Notes: generated from the sequence alone by a model not told the origin. A stretch of 64,000 nucleotides of DNA from Actinokineospora globicatena (GCF_024171945.1 NZ_JAMTCR010000005.1:310001-374000); one strand, 5' to 3'. Shown: positions 27,587 to 36,496, counted from the first letter of the stretch. Made by a program: numbers and translations.

Positions 27587-28905
27587 TTCTCCGTCAACAC
27601 CGTCAGCAGATCACCCTCACAGCGAAGGCCCGCTGATCGCACGGCCGCCACTCGCGTCACCTGCTCGGCGCGCGGCAACGCCCGCAGGTCTGCCCAGGTC
27701 CGTTGGATGAGGTCTTGCGCTTCCGCCCAGATGTAGCTGTGCCCAGGCAGGGGCTGTAGGTCGTCGACGAACCAGCCTGCGGTGACGGTTCTGGCGACGG
27801 TCTCGCGCTCGACATCGGCGTAGGTGCTGTCGTCGGTGGCGCATGCCTGAGTTCCGGCTCCCGCGAGTAGGGCTCGTCGCAGTTCGGCAGGGCCGCCACG
27901 CCTGAATGCCGGATCGCCCAAGTCGATCCCCAGCGTGTCCGGCTCACCCGGTGTTCGCGGCAAGTGAGGGGAAGTCGGGTGCTCGACAACAGTCGTAGGC
28001 GCGTTCGGCAGCACTGCCAGATCCGCCAGTGCCTGTGCCGAAGGTCCACGGAGTTCGGTGAGCCGCGTCTTGCGCGCCTCGGTCACGCACACCCGCGGCT
28101 CGCACACCAACGAGAGAGCGCGTGCGTCCGGGACATGCACCGGGGAGCCGTGCGGCACCACCAGGGCCAGCACTGTCGCCCCCACTGCGAGCGGCACAGC
28201 CGCCAAGGCGCGTAGTCGTGTGCCCGCGAAGAGGACGAGCCCACTCGCGGCGAGCATCAGGAACCACAACGCCTGCCCTGTCGACGCACGCGGCGCGACC
28301 TGGGTGAAAACGCTCACCCCACCACCGGAAACGGCGGGTGTGAACAGCAGTGCCGTCGTCGACTCCTGGCTTCGCCACACCAGCACCACCTGGACCGCCA
28401 ACCCCGCGACGGCCGCGACCGGCGGGGTCATCACCGACGGCAGCAACCGCCCGATGCCCAAGCCAAGCAGAGCGACCGCGACGAGGGCCAAGGCACCCAG
28501 CAGCGCCACTACGAGCCAGTCGGCGCGTAGTGCGGCACCACTGGCTATGACCCGAACCGCACCCACCGCCACCACGCCGAGGTAGCCCGCAGTGACCCCG
28601 ATCGCCACCGCGCTCGCCACGGGGACCGCCCGTCGCCACCGTGACGAGGGCACTGTGGCGAGCAATTCGTCCATGTCCGATCGGGTGTCGCGCGCTCCTT
28701 GCCACGCACCCGCGCCCAGCACCAGCGGCCAGACGAACATCAGCAGGTATCTCGACCACTCGGCGAGGCCGGTCCACTCGCGGCTCCACGCCGCGTCTCC
28801 CTTTGTCCAAGGGCCGGACATGAGATGCGCGATCGCGAGTAGGAGCACGGCGAGCCCAAGACCTGCCGGTAGGCCTACTGACCGTCGGAGATGCAGAGAG
28901 GTCAC
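27583..28905 (-). CDS. ABC-transporter-associated permease-like protein with soluble tail
   Basis: 440 residues. About seven hydrophobic segments lie in the first 250 residues (GLAVLLLAIAHLM; YLLMFVWPLVLGAG; VALLGALALVAVALLGLGIG; AAVAGLAVQVVLVW). A soluble domain of about 190 residues follows, with a CEPRVCVTE cysteine pair and a lone cysteine (GTQACATD). The start overlaps the ATPase stop as ATGA. It looks like an ABC-2-type permease fused to an extracytoplasmic or cytoplasmic sensor domain; the side of the membrane cannot be fixed by eye. Confidence 0.78.
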   Translation of the reverse strand: MTSLHLRRSVGLPAGLGLAVLLLAIAHLMSGPWTKGDAAWSREWTGLAEWSRYLLMFVWPLVLGAGAWQGARDTRSDMDELLATVPSSRWRRAVPVASAVAIGVTAGYLGVVAVGAVRVIASGAALRADWLVVALLGALALVAVALLGLGIGRLLPSVMTPPVAAVAGLAVQVVLVWRSQESTTALLFTPAVSGGGVSVFTQVAPRASTGQALWFLMLAASGLVLFAGTRLRALAAVPLAVGATVLALVVPHGSPVHVPDARALSLVCEPRVCVTEARKTRLTELRGPSAQALADLAVLPNAPTTVVEHPTSPHLPRTPGEPDTLGIDLGDPAFRRGGPAELRRALLAGAGTQACATDDSTYADVERETVARTVTAGWFVDDLQPLPGHSYIWAEAQDLIQRTWADLRALPRAEQVTRVAAVRSAGLRCEGDLLTVLTEK

Positions 28906-29648
28906 CGCGCAGCCCGGTCCAGCAAGGCCGAGTAGCCCCTTTCAAGCGGGCTGTCCCCAACTTCGGAAGCCTCTCCCGCAGCCGCGAGCTCGTCGGTGCC
29001 ACCCTGGAACAGCACTCGGCCCTTGTCCATCAGCAGCACCTGATCACAACCTGCCGCGACATCCTCTACCAAGTGGGTCGACACCACTACGCACGTGTCT
29101 TCCGCGGATTCCCGCAGCAGCGCGCGGAACCGCATCCGTTCTGCCGGGTCCAAACCCGCTGTGGGTTCATCGAGCAGCAGCACAGCTGGCTCGTTCACGA
29201 TGGCCTGGGCGATGCCCACCCGCCGGACCATGCCCCCGGAAAGTGTGCTGAGCTTGTCGTCAGCGCGGTCACCCAGACCAACCCGCTCCACGGCGCGCTC
29301 GACCGCCCCAGGTATGTCCACCCCGGGCATCTGCTTGAGCCAGGCCATGTACTCGACGAACTCGCGCACCGTGAACCTCTTGTAGTAACCGAACTTCTGC
29401 GGCAGGTAGCCGATCCGCTCGCGTACCTGCCGCAACGACTCGCGCGAACCAAGAGCGGTCCCCAGCATGGTCAGTTCGCCGGACGCAGGGCGCAGCACGG
29501 TCGCAAGAGCCCGCATCAACGTCGTCTTACCCGCGCCGTTCGGCCCGAGCACACCATGCACACCGTTCTTGAGATCGAGGTCGATCCCATCGACGGCCAT
29601 CCTGCGGCCCGCGCGCACCCGCAGCCCGACCGCCTGTACCCGCACCAT
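28902..29648 (-). CDS. ABC transporter ATP-binding protein
   Basis: 248 residues. Walker A GPNGAGKTTL, Q-loop GYLPQKFGYYKRFTV, signature LSGGMVRRVG, Walker B VLLLDEPTAGLD and H-loop VSTHL are all intact. The ATG at 29648 has GAGAGG upstream. It lies 11 bp after the zinc-finger membrane protein stop and overlaps the permease start, so it is part of the five-gene operon read from 30969 to 27008. Confidence 0.93.
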   Translation of the reverse strand: MVRVQAVGLRVRAGRRMAVDGIDLDLKNGVHGVLGPNGAGKTTLMRALATVLRPASGELTMLGTALGSRESLRQVRERIGYLPQKFGYYKRFTVREFVEYMAWLKQMPGVDIPGAVERAVERVGLGDRADDKLSTLSGGMVRRVGIAQAIVNEPAVLLLDEPTAGLDPAERMRFRALLRESAEDTCVVVSTHLVEDVAAGCDQVLLMDKGRVLFQGGTDELAAAGEASEVGDSPLERGYSALLDRAAR

Positions 29649-29659
29649 CGTCGCCTCTC

Positions 29660-30412
29660 TTAGTTTCCACTGGCCAGACGCGTGAATGTGGACGCCCGCA
29701 ACACAACAACAACCGCTGCGACCGCGCACGCGATCAACCAGAGGCCCGCCGAAGACGGCTCGAGCAGAGCGGGCAGGCTTGCCGTGACCAGGCTGGGGCC
29801 CACTACGAACGCAACCCAGGTAGTCGCCAGTCCTACCGCGGCTCGCCTGACGCCGATGAGGGTGCCTAGCGCGAGCGTCGCCGTTGTGAACGCCAAGCAC
29901 GGCAACAACCACTGCGCGGGGGAGGCCCCGATCAGCCAACCCAACGGCAGCAGTACCGGCAGCAGGACAGCCAAGACCGCGATCGTGCGACGCAGCACCA
30001 AGTCCAAGCCCGCGCGCGGAGTGCAGGCAACGATCTCGTGTGCTGGATCCATGCCGCGCGACCACGCCGCGGCCACACCGGCGACCGGTGCGATCGGCGC
30101 CAGCAACACCAGCAGTTGAGTCCCTAGGAGATCGGTGACCACAGCGACGGCGGTGACCAAGACCGTCATCGCGATCCACGGCACCATCGCGGGTGACGCC
30201 CACACGGCCGCTCGGACCAAAACCGAGTCCCGCGGCCTTGTCGCGCCTAGGTCGATCTCACTCCACACCTCGTCGAGCACCTTGTCCGGCACATGGAGCT
30301 TGGAACGGCAGGACGCGCATGTCCCGAGATGGGCCTCTATGACCGCGGCGTCGATTCCGGTGCTCAGGCCTTGGGCGTAGCTCGCGATGAGGGCAGGCGG
30401 CACGTGCGTCAT
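29660..30412 (-). CDS. Zinc-finger (zf-HC2-like) multi-pass membrane protein, putative anti-sigma factor
   Basis: 250 residues. The N-terminal HLGTCASCRSKL is the His-x3-Cys-x2-Cys zinc motif of ECF anti-sigma factors. Instead of one helix it then has about six hydrophobic segments (MVPWIAMTVLVTAVAVV; LLVLLAPIAPVAGVAAA; TIAVLAVLLPVLLPLGWLIG and three more). The start overlaps the sigma gene stop as ATGA, the usual sigma/anti-sigma coupling. Inferred role: holds the sigma factor at the membrane and responds to, or forms part of, the ABC system encoded downstream. Confidence 0.82.
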   Translation of the reverse strand: MTHVPPALIASYAQGLSTGIDAAVIEAHLGTCASCRSKLHVPDKVLDEVWSEIDLGATRPRDSVLVRAAVWASPAMVPWIAMTVLVTAVAVVTDLLGTQLLVLLAPIAPVAGVAAAWSRGMDPAHEIVACTPRAGLDLVLRRTIAVLAVLLPVLLPLGWLIGASPAQWLLPCLAFTTATLALGTLIGVRRAAVGLATTWVAFVVGPSLVTASLPALLEPSSAGLWLIACAVAAVVVVLRASTFTRLASGN

Positions 30413-30969
30413 GACAGCGCCCTTCCTAGAGCGATCCGGGCCCGACGCGCCCGCGTCTTCACCGTTCCCTCCGGCACGTCCAACACCCGCGAGGTCTCCT
30501 TGACGCTCAACCCGTCCAACACCAGCGCCCGCAACACCGCCCACAACTCAGGCGCCAACCCGTCCACCGCGGCCCCCACATCCCCGTCGAGGACCTGCTC
30601 GAGCAACGCCTCCTCCGCCGAGACGGCAACCATCGCGTCGGCCGGAACCGGCCGCCCCTCCCGCGCCTGCCTGCGGAACCCGTCCACCAACCGCCTGCTC
30701 GCGATGGTCCACAACCACCCCAGCCCGGACTCCTCCGTCAACACCCCGGACAGCCGCCCGGCCGCCCGCCACACCGCCAGGTAGGTCTCCTGCATGACAT
30801 CAGCGACCAACTGCTCGTCCCGGCACCGCCGCCGCAACCGCACCACCAACCAAGGCGACGTCAGGCGGTAGAACCGCTCAAACGCCACCCTGTCGCCCCG
30901 AGCCGCCCGCTGAACCAGCCCAGCCTCGTCGCTCACACCCACACCCAGTGGTCGCCCGCGTTGAGCCAT
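30409..30969 (-). CDS. ECF-type RNA polymerase sigma factor
   Basis: 186 residues. Region 2: FERFYRLTSPWLVVRLRRR then DVMQETYLAVWRAAGR with the WLWTIASRRLVDGFRR segment. Region 4: LRALVLDGLSVKETSRVLDVPEGTVKTRARRARIAL with a clear helix-turn-helix. Group IV sigma factor with its regulator directly downstream. The ATG at 30969 gives the longest form; a GTG at 30936 (SDEAGLVQRAARGD) fits family starts equally well. The neighbouring transporter genes are its probable targets along with its own promoter. Confidence 0.92.
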   Translation of the reverse strand: MAQRGRPLGVGVSDEAGLVQRAARGDRVAFERFYRLTSPWLVVRLRRRCRDEQLVADVMQETYLAVWRAAGRLSGVLTEESGLGWLWTIASRRLVDGFRRQAREGRPVPADAMVAVSAEEALLEQVLDGDVGAAVDGLAPELWAVLRALVLDGLSVKETSRVLDVPEGTVKTRARRARIALGRALS

Positions 30970-31180
30970 GAGGTTCTCGATCCGACTGTGACCTGAGACA
31001 TGTTAAGTCGGCTGAGCGCGGCCAACAGCCGAGGAAGGCCCGCTGCTCGGCGGTCAGGCCCGGGTGCGTGAGCCGATAGCAGTTGACCTGCTCGGACCAC
31101 AACGCTCTGCGCTCGGCGGGCGACAACGGCAGCGAACCCCGGTTCGCTGCGACCCACGCCTGGTGGCGCGGAAGCGTCAT
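30878..31180 (-). pseudogene. Possible remnant of a small secreted-type protein
   Basis: An ATG frame from 31180 encodes RGSLPLSPAERRALWSEQVNCYRLTHPGLTAEQRAFL. The pattern of aromatic and Leu/Glu positions recalls the small bacteriocin-like or fulvocin-C-related proteins of actinomycetes. It lacks a signal peptide and its 3' part runs out of frame into the sigma gene. No Shine-Dalgarno is seen. It may be a decayed gene, or coding by chance. Confidence 0.25.
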
Positions 31181-31236
31181 CCGCTGGTCAACTCGGGTTG
31201 GTCCGGGGGCTGTGGTGGGGGATTACAAAGCGGCGC

Positions 31237-32769
31237 ATGAGTGAACTGAACCGTAGGGCTTTGTTGCGCGCGGGCGGGATCGGCGCTGGTGTGGTCGCGG
31301 CTGGGGTTGTGCTGCCCGGGGTCGCGTACGCGGCGCCGAAGGCGCGGCCGGTGTTGACGCACGGTGTGCAGACCGGGGATGTGACCAGTGACGGCGCGAT
31401 CCTGTGGACGCGGGCTGACCGGCCGTCGCGGATGCTGGTCGAGGTTTCCCGTGACCCGTCGTTCCGGCACGCCCGGTGCCTGCGCGGCCCCGTCCTCACC
31501 CCCACCACCGACGGCACCGGCAGGCTCCGGCTCACCGGCCTGCCCGCGGGCGACGAGATCCACTACCGGGTCCGCGCCGAGGACCTCGACGGCCGCACCG
31601 CCAGCGCGCCGCTGGTCGGGTCGTTCCGCACCGCGCCCGTGGGTCGCGCGGATGTCCGCTTCACCTGGTCCGGTGACGTCGCCGGGCAGGGGTGGGGCAT
31701 CAACCCCGAGATCGGCGGCATGACCGCGTACGCCGCGATGCTGGCCCGCCGCCCCGACTTCTTCCTGCACAGCGGCGACACCGTGTACGCCGACGGGCCG
31801 CTCAAGGAGTCGGTGACCCTCCCCGACGGCCGGGTGTGGCGCAACCTGGTCACCCCGGAGAAGCTGAAGGTCGCCGAGACCCTCGCCGAGTACCGCGGCC
31901 AGTTCGCCTACAACCTGCTCGACGAGAACGTCCGCGCGTTCGCCGCCCGGGTCCCGTCGGTCGTGCAGTGGGACGACCACGAGGTCACCAACAACTGGTA
32001 CCCCGGCGAGATCCTGGACCTGCCGCAGTACACCGAGAAGCGGGTCGACGTGCTCGCCGAGCGCGCGTCGCAGGCGTTCCACGAGTGGCAGCCGATCGAC
32101 CGCAGGCGCGCCGAGGACGGCCGCGTCTACCGCAGCTTCGCCTACGGCAAGCACGTCGAGGTGTTCGTGCTCGACATGCGCACCTACAAGGACGCCAACA
32201 CCGCCGACAAGAACGGCCGGGGGCACGTCATGGGCGACCGCCAGGCCCGCTGGCTGGTCGATGGCCTGGCCCGCAGCCGCGCGACGTGGAAGATCGTGGC
32301 CGCCGACCTGCCCATCGGCCTGATCGTGCCCGACGGCAAGGACATCGAGGGCGTCGCGAACGGGCTGCCCGGCGCGCCCGCGGGACGCGAGTTCGAACTG
32401 GCGTGGGTCCTGCGCACGCTCGCCCGCCGCCACGTCCGCAACGTTGTCTGGTTGACGGCCGACGTGCACTACACCGCCGCGCACCACTACTCCCCGGACC
32501 GCGCCGCGGTGGCGGACTTCGACCCGTTCTGGGAGTTCGTGTCCGGTCCGCTGCACGCCGGTGCCTTCGGGCCGAACGTGCTGGACCCGACCTTCGGGCC
32601 GGAGGCCGCGTTCGTGCACGCGCCGCCGGTGGCCAACACCTCGCCGCTGGAGGGCTTCCAGCACTTCGGAGAGGTCCAAGTGGACGGTCGCTCCGGTGAC
32701 CTCACCGTCTACTTGCGCGACGGTAAGGGAACCTCGCTCTGGTCTAAGACGCTCAAGCCCAGCCGCTAG
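31237..32769 (+). CDS. PhoD-like alkaline phosphatase/phosphodiesterase, Tat-exported
   Basis: 510 residues. Twin-arginine signal NRRALLRAGGIGAGVVAAGVV with AYA near residue 32. An N-terminal beta domain (THGVQTGDVTSDGAILWTRAD) is followed by the metallophosphatase core: FFLHSGDTVYADGP, VVQWDDHEVTNNW, VFVLDMRTYKD and WLTADVHYTAAHHY supply the Fe/Ca ligands. It likely releases phosphate from phosphoesters outside the cell. ATG at 31237 with only a weak ribosome site. Its stop and that of the convergent gene share CTAG (32766-32769). Confidence 0.93.
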   Translation: MSELNRRALLRAGGIGAGVVAAGVVLPGVAYAAPKARPVLTHGVQTGDVTSDGAILWTRADRPSRMLVEVSRDPSFRHARCLRGPVLTPTTDGTGRLRLTGLPAGDEIHYRVRAEDLDGRTASAPLVGSFRTAPVGRADVRFTWSGDVAGQGWGINPEIGGMTAYAAMLARRPDFFLHSGDTVYADGPLKESVTLPDGRVWRNLVTPEKLKVAETLAEYRGQFAYNLLDENVRAFAARVPSVVQWDDHEVTNNWYPGEILDLPQYTEKRVDVLAERASQAFHEWQPIDRRRAEDGRVYRSFAYGKHVEVFVLDMRTYKDANTADKNGRGHVMGDRQARWLVDGLARSRATWKIVAADLPIGLIVPDGKDIEGVANGLPGAPAGREFELAWVLRTLARRHVRNVVWLTADVHYTAAHHYSPDRAAVADFDPFWEFVSGPLHAGAFGPNVLDPTFGPEAAFVHAPPVANTSPLEGFQHFGEVQVDGRSGDLTVYLRDGKGTSLWSKTLKPSR

Positions 32770-33248
32770 TACGCGTCGGACACGTTGTTGGCGAACAGGG
32801 ACCAGATCGCATAGGCGGCACCGGAGTAGATCTTCGCGGCAGCGGTAACGGTGAAGGGACCACCGGCCCGCGCGCGCAGCTCTACTCCGGTGTTGCCGCG
32901 TTCGAACGAGAACACGATGTTGCGCCCCTCGCCCTCGGAGTGGCCCGGTAGCGACAAGAAGGTCCATGAGTTCGCGGTTCGGTCAATGACAACGACCGGG
33001 TTAGTCCTACCTGCCAGCGAGTAGAGATCGCACCGTCCAGACACAGGAGGTAGGGACGGGCAGTTCGAGTCGTAGGGGAAGTACCGGCGGAAGTCAGCGG
33101 TGACTGCGGCCGTCAACGCTTCCACGCTGAGATCGGTCTCTAGGGCTAGTGGGTACCGGTAGGCGTAAGACAGGTCGGTCGGAGAGGCTGAGGCGGGGAC
33201 AGCGGTCCCGAGCACGGTCACGAGGGCGACGACTGTTGACTTGAACAT
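32766..33248 (-). CDS. Secreted protein of unknown function
   Basis: 160 residues. Signal peptide FKSTVVALVTVLGTAVPASA, then a mature domain of mixed strands with two cysteines (DSNCPSLPPVSGRCDLY). No catalytic motif or recognised family. The ATG at 33248 is chosen because it begins the signal peptide. The gene uses more CTA/TAG codons than its neighbours. Alone between the phosphatase and ndk. Confidence 0.65.
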   Translation of the reverse strand: MFKSTVVALVTVLGTAVPASASPTDLSYAYRYPLALETDLSVEALTAAVTADFRRYFPYDSNCPSLPPVSGRCDLYSLAGRTNPVVVIDRTANSWTFLSLPGHSEGEGRNIVFSFERGNTGVELRARAGGPFTVTAAAKIYSGAAYAIWSLFANNVSDAY

Positions 33249-33321
33249 GAGACCAACGGTGGTCGGCCAAGCGGGAGCCGGACAAACAGTGCCACCGCAC
33301 CGGGTTACCCTGCTCACACGC

Positions 33322-33338
33322 TCGTGTGGTCCACACGA
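33322..33338. repeat. Perfect dyad upstream of ndk
   Basis: TCGTGTGG-T-CCACACGA, an 8-bp inverted repeat around one base, 34 bp before the ndk start. Could be an operator or a leader hairpin. Confidence 0.35.
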
Positions 33339-33372
33339 AGCCGCACACCCGTGAAATGGAGTACCGAGAGCC

Positions 33373-33783
33373 GTGAGTGAGCGCACCCTGGTCCTGGTCA
33401 AGCCCGACGGCGTGAGTCGTGGGCTGGTCGGTGAGGTCATCGCCCGCATCGAGCGCAAGGGCCTGTCGCTGGCCGCACTCGAACTGCGCACCGTGGAGCG
33501 CTCGGTCGCCGAGCAGCACTACGCCGAGCACGCCGAGAAGGGCTTCTTCGGCGACCTGCTCGACTTCATCACCGGCGGCCCGCTGGTCGCCATCGTCGTT
33601 GAGGGCCCGCGCGCCATCTCCGCGTTCCGCCAGCTCGCGGGCGGGACCGACCCGGTCGACAAGGCCACCCCGGGCACCATCCGCGGTGACTTCGGCCTCG
33701 AGGTCCAGTTCAACCTGGTGCACGGCTCCGACTCCACCGAGTCCGCCGAGCGCGAGATCAAGATCTGGTTCCCGAACCTCTGA
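33373..33783 (+). CDS. ndk: Nucleoside diphosphate kinase
   Basis: 136 residues, full length. [14 protein letters not shown] at the N-terminus, nucleotide-binding TIRGDFG and the phospho-accepting histidine His117 in NLVHGSDS. Transfers gamma-phosphate among nucleotides in the cytosol. GTG start at 33373. It is in the conserved folC-DUF4233-ndk series but separated from it here by about 6 kb of inserted genes. Confidence 0.97.
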   Translation: MSERTLVLVKPDGVSRGLVGEVIARIERKGLSLAALELRTVERSVAEQHYAEHAEKGFFGDLLDFITGGPLVAIVVEGPRAISAFRQLAGGTDPVDKATPGTIRGDFGLEVQFNLVHGSDSTESAEREIKIWFPNL

Positions 33784-33791
33784 TCGACCCG

Positions 33792-33821
33792 GCGCCGCCC
33801 GGGGCGATTCCCGGGCGGCGC
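33792..33821 (+). terminator. Terminator after ndk
   Basis: GCGCCGCCCGGG, loop GCGATT, CCCGGGCGGCGC: a perfect 12-bp stem starting 9 bp after the ndk stop. Confidence 0.8.
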
Positions 33822-33854
33822 GGAAACCCGGTCGGAATCGTCAGACCCTCCGAC

Positions 33855-33860
33855 TAGGGT
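33855..33860 (+). promoter_or_regulatory. Minus-10 hexamer (TAGGGT), leaderless ABC operon start
   Basis: TAGGGT ends 7 nt before the GTG at 33868. An in-frame GTG at 33859 overlaps the hexamer, which argues against it as the start. Confidence 0.45.
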
Positions 33861-33867
33861 GCCCCGC

Positions 33868-34824
33868 GTGGTGGCGGAAACAGTGGTTCACGGCGGCGGC
33901 CTCCGAGACGGCGCGCTGGTCAGGGCACGTGGCCTGGCCAAGCGCTTCGGCGACTTCGAGGCCGTCCGGGGCATCGACCTGGATGTCCGGCCCGGGGAGG
34001 CGTTCGGCTTCCTCGGACCCAACGGCGCGGGCAAGTCCTCGACGATGCGCATGGTGTCCTGCGTGTCGCCGCGCACCGGTGGTGACCTGACCGTGCTCGG
34101 CATGGACCCGCACACCCAGGGGCCCGCCATCCGCGCCCGGCTCGGCGTGGTGCCGCAGCAGGACAACCTGGACAACGAGCTGACCGTCCGGCAGAACCTG
34201 CACGTCTACGGCCGCTACTTCGGACTGTCCAAGGCGCACGTGCGGGCCAAGGCCGTCGAACTGCTGGAGTTCGCCCAGCTCGTCGACCGCGCCGACGACG
34301 AGGTCGAGCCGCTCTCGGGCGGCATGAAGCGCAGGCTGACCATCGCCCGCTCGCTGATCAACGACCCGCAGCTGCTGCTGCTCGACGAACCCACCACCGG
34401 CCTGGACCCGCAGGCCCGCCACCTGCTCTGGGACCGGCTGTTCCGGCTGCGCCAGCAGGGCGTCACGCTGATCATCACCACGCACTACATGGACGAGGCC
34501 GAGCAGCTCTGCGACCGGCTCGTGGTGATGGACGGCGGCAAGATCGTCGCCGAGGGCAGCCCGGGGGAGCTGATCGCCCGCTACTGCAGCCGCGAGGTGC
34601 TGGAGCTGCGGTTCACCACCGACAAGCCGGACGCCGCGGCCATCGACGGGCTCGCCGATCGGGTCGAGGTCCTGCCCGACCGCCTGCTGCTCTACACCGC
34701 CGACGGCGAGGCCTCCCTGGCCGCCGCCCACCAGCGCGGCCTGGCCCCGGCGTCGAGCCTGGTCCGCCGCGGCACCCTCGAGGACGTCTTCCTGCGCCTG
34801 ACCGGCCGGACCCTGGTGGACTGA
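33868..34824 (+). CDS. ABC transporter ATP-binding protein, DrrA/NodI type
   Basis: 318 residues. Walker A GPNGAGKSS, Q-loop VVPQQDNLDNELTV, signature LSGGMKRRL, Walker B LLLLDEPTTGLD and H-loop ITTHYMDEAEQL. The C-terminal extension (GTLEDVFLRLTGRTLVD) is typical of the daunorubicin-resistance/NodI ATPases. The next gene starts 3 bp after the stop, making a three-gene exporter. The substrate is unknown; such systems move drugs, lipids or polysaccharides outwards. Confidence 0.95.
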   Translation: MVAETVVHGGGLRDGALVRARGLAKRFGDFEAVRGIDLDVRPGEAFGFLGPNGAGKSSTMRMVSCVSPRTGGDLTVLGMDPHTQGPAIRARLGVVPQQDNLDNELTVRQNLHVYGRYFGLSKAHVRAKAVELLEFAQLVDRADDEVEPLSGGMKRRLTIARSLINDPQLLLLDEPTTGLDPQARHLLWDRLFRLRQQGVTLIITTHYMDEAEQLCDRLVVMDGGKIVAEGSPGELIARYCSREVLELRFTTDKPDAAAIDGLADRVEVLPDRLLLYTADGEASLAAAHQRGLAPASSLVRRGTLEDVFLRLTGRTLVD

Positions 34825-34827
34825 CCC

Positions 34828-35637
34828 ATGTCGACCGCCACGAAGTCCACGGCACACGCCCCTGCTCCGCTCACCGCGGTCTGGCTGGTGGTCGAGGGCC
34901 TGTGGGCCTGGTACCGCCGCAACTGGCGCTCCTCCGCCGTGTCCAGCGTCCTGGAGCCGGTGCTGTTCCTGCTCGCCCTCGGCTTCGGGTTCGGCTCGCA
35001 GATCCAGCCCAGCGCGGCCACCGGCGGCCTGGACTACGTCGCGTACCTCGCCCCCGCCCTGGTGGTGGCCTCCGCCGTGCAGACCTCCGCGTTCGAGGCG
35101 ACCTACCCGGTGCTCGCGGCGTTCAAGTGGAAGCGCACGTTCATCGGCATCGCCTCCACCCCCGTGGCGCCCGCCCAGATCGCCTACGGCCAACTGCTGT
35201 GGATCGCCTTGCGGGTCGCCGTCTCGTCCACCGCCTTCCTGGTCATCGCCACCGTCCTCGGCGCGGTCACCAGCGTCGGCGTCGTCGGATCGCTGCTGGT
35301 CGCCGTGCTCACCGCGATGGCCTTCGCCGCACCGGTGGTCGCCTACTCCGCCACCTTGGAGACCGAGGGCCAGCAGTTCACCGCGATCTTCCGGTTCGTC
35401 GTGGTGCCGATGACCGTGTTCGCGGGCACCTTCTTCCCGGTCGACCAGTTACCCGTGTGGGTGCGGCCGCTGGTGTGGGTGACCCCGATGTGGCACGGCA
35501 CGGAGCTGTCCCGGGCCGCCGCGTTCGGCACCGGCGAACTCCTCGCCGTGCTGGGCCACCTGCTGTTCCTTGGCGCGCTGGTCGTCCTCGGCGCCCGGTT
35601 CGCCGTCCGCACGTTCACCCGAAGGCTGGAGGTCTAG
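34828..35637 (+). CDS. ABC-2 type permease, first copy
   Basis: 269 residues, six transmembrane helices. ABC-2 features: NWRSSAVSSVLEPVLFLLALGFGFG, LAPALVVASAVQTSAFE, and FAGTFFPVDQLPVWVRPLVWVTPMWHGTELSRA near the end. ATG 3 bp after the ATPase stop. The following permease GTG abuts its stop with no gap, so the three genes form one operon and the two permeases probably form a heterodimer. Confidence 0.94.
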   Translation: MSTATKSTAHAPAPLTAVWLVVEGLWAWYRRNWRSSAVSSVLEPVLFLLALGFGFGSQIQPSAATGGLDYVAYLAPALVVASAVQTSAFEATYPVLAAFKWKRTFIGIASTPVAPAQIAYGQLLWIALRVAVSSTAFLVIATVLGAVTSVGVVGSLLVAVLTAMAFAAPVVAYSATLETEGQQFTAIFRFVVVPMTVFAGTFFPVDQLPVWVRPLVWVTPMWHGTELSRAAAFGTGELLAVLGHLLFLGALVVLGARFAVRTFTRRLEV

Positions 35638-36471
35638 GTGACCACGACCGCCCCCGCCCCGAGTGACCGCGCGGGCCTGCTGCTGCGCGTGCTGCCCACC
35701 GGCATGTACGCGGGCCGCTCCCGCGTGCTGGTCGAGCGCTCGTTCCTGGTCAACCGCCGCGCCTGGCTCGCGGTCGTCTCCGGCTTCTTCGAGCCGCTGT
35801 TCTTCCTGTTCGGCCTGGGCTTCGGCTTCGGCAAACTCATCGGCGACGTCGTCGGCCCCGGCGGCGAGCCGATCAGCTACGTCGCCTACGTCGCGCCCGC
35901 GCTGCTGGCCGCCTCCGCGATGAACGGCGCCGTCTACGACGCCACCTTCAACATCTTCTTCAAGTTCAAGTACGCCAAGCTCTACGACGCCATGCTGGCC
36001 ACCCCGCTCGGCCCGCTCGACGTCGCCATCGGCGAGATCACCTGGGCGCTGATCCGCGGCGCCCTCTACGGCGCGGGCTTCCTGACGGTCATGCTCGGCA
36101 TGGGCCTGCTGACCTCGCCGTGGGCGCTGCTCGCGTTACCCGCCGCCGTCCTCATCGCGTTCGCCTTCGGCGCGCTGGGGATGGCCGCCACCACGTTCAT
36201 GCGGTCCTGGCACGACTTCGACCTGGTGCAGCTCGCGGTGATCCCGATGTTCCTGTTCTCCACCACCTTCTACCCGATCACGGTGTACCCGGCGGGCGTC
36301 CAAGTGGCCGTCAAGTGCTTCCCGCTCTACCACGGCATCGAGATCATGCGCGGCTTGAGCACCGGTCACGTAGACCTCTCGATGCTCGGCCACATCGCCT
36401 ACTTCGTGGTGATGGCGGCCGTCGGGGTCGTCGTGGCGTCCAAGCGCCTGGGCAAGCTGCTGCTCGCCTGA
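35638..36471 (+). CDS. ABC-2 type permease, second copy
   Basis: 277 residues, six helices, paralogous to the preceding gene: RRAWLAVVSGFFEPLFFLFGLGFGFG, APALLAASAMNGAVYDATFN, and FLFSTTFYPITVYPAGVQVAVKCFPLYHGIEIMRG. GTG start directly after the previous TAG. No further ABC component follows; the next gene has its own leaderless promoter. Confidence 0.94.
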   Translation: MTTTAPAPSDRAGLLLRVLPTGMYAGRSRVLVERSFLVNRRAWLAVVSGFFEPLFFLFGLGFGFGKLIGDVVGPGGEPISYVAYVAPALLAASAMNGAVYDATFNIFFKFKYAKLYDAMLATPLGPLDVAIGEITWALIRGALYGAGFLTVMLGMGLLTSPWALLALPAAVLIAFAFGALGMAATTFMRSWHDFDLVQLAVIPMFLFSTTFYPITVYPAGVQVAVKCFPLYHGIEIMRGLSTGHVDLSMLGHIAYFVVMAAVGVVVASKRLGKLLLA

Positions 36472-36496
36472 GCGGAGGCGGCCGGGCCGAGAGGGT

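Noticed and set aside
31177..32967. 596-codon open frame antisense to the PhoD-like gene
   Set aside because: Shadow of a GC-rich gene; the translation is Val/Gly/Arg repeats with no domain.
33868..36471. Antibiotic self-resistance cluster based on the DrrA-like exporter
   Set aside because: The exporter stands alone between housekeeping genes with no biosynthetic partner; the substrate cannot be inferred.
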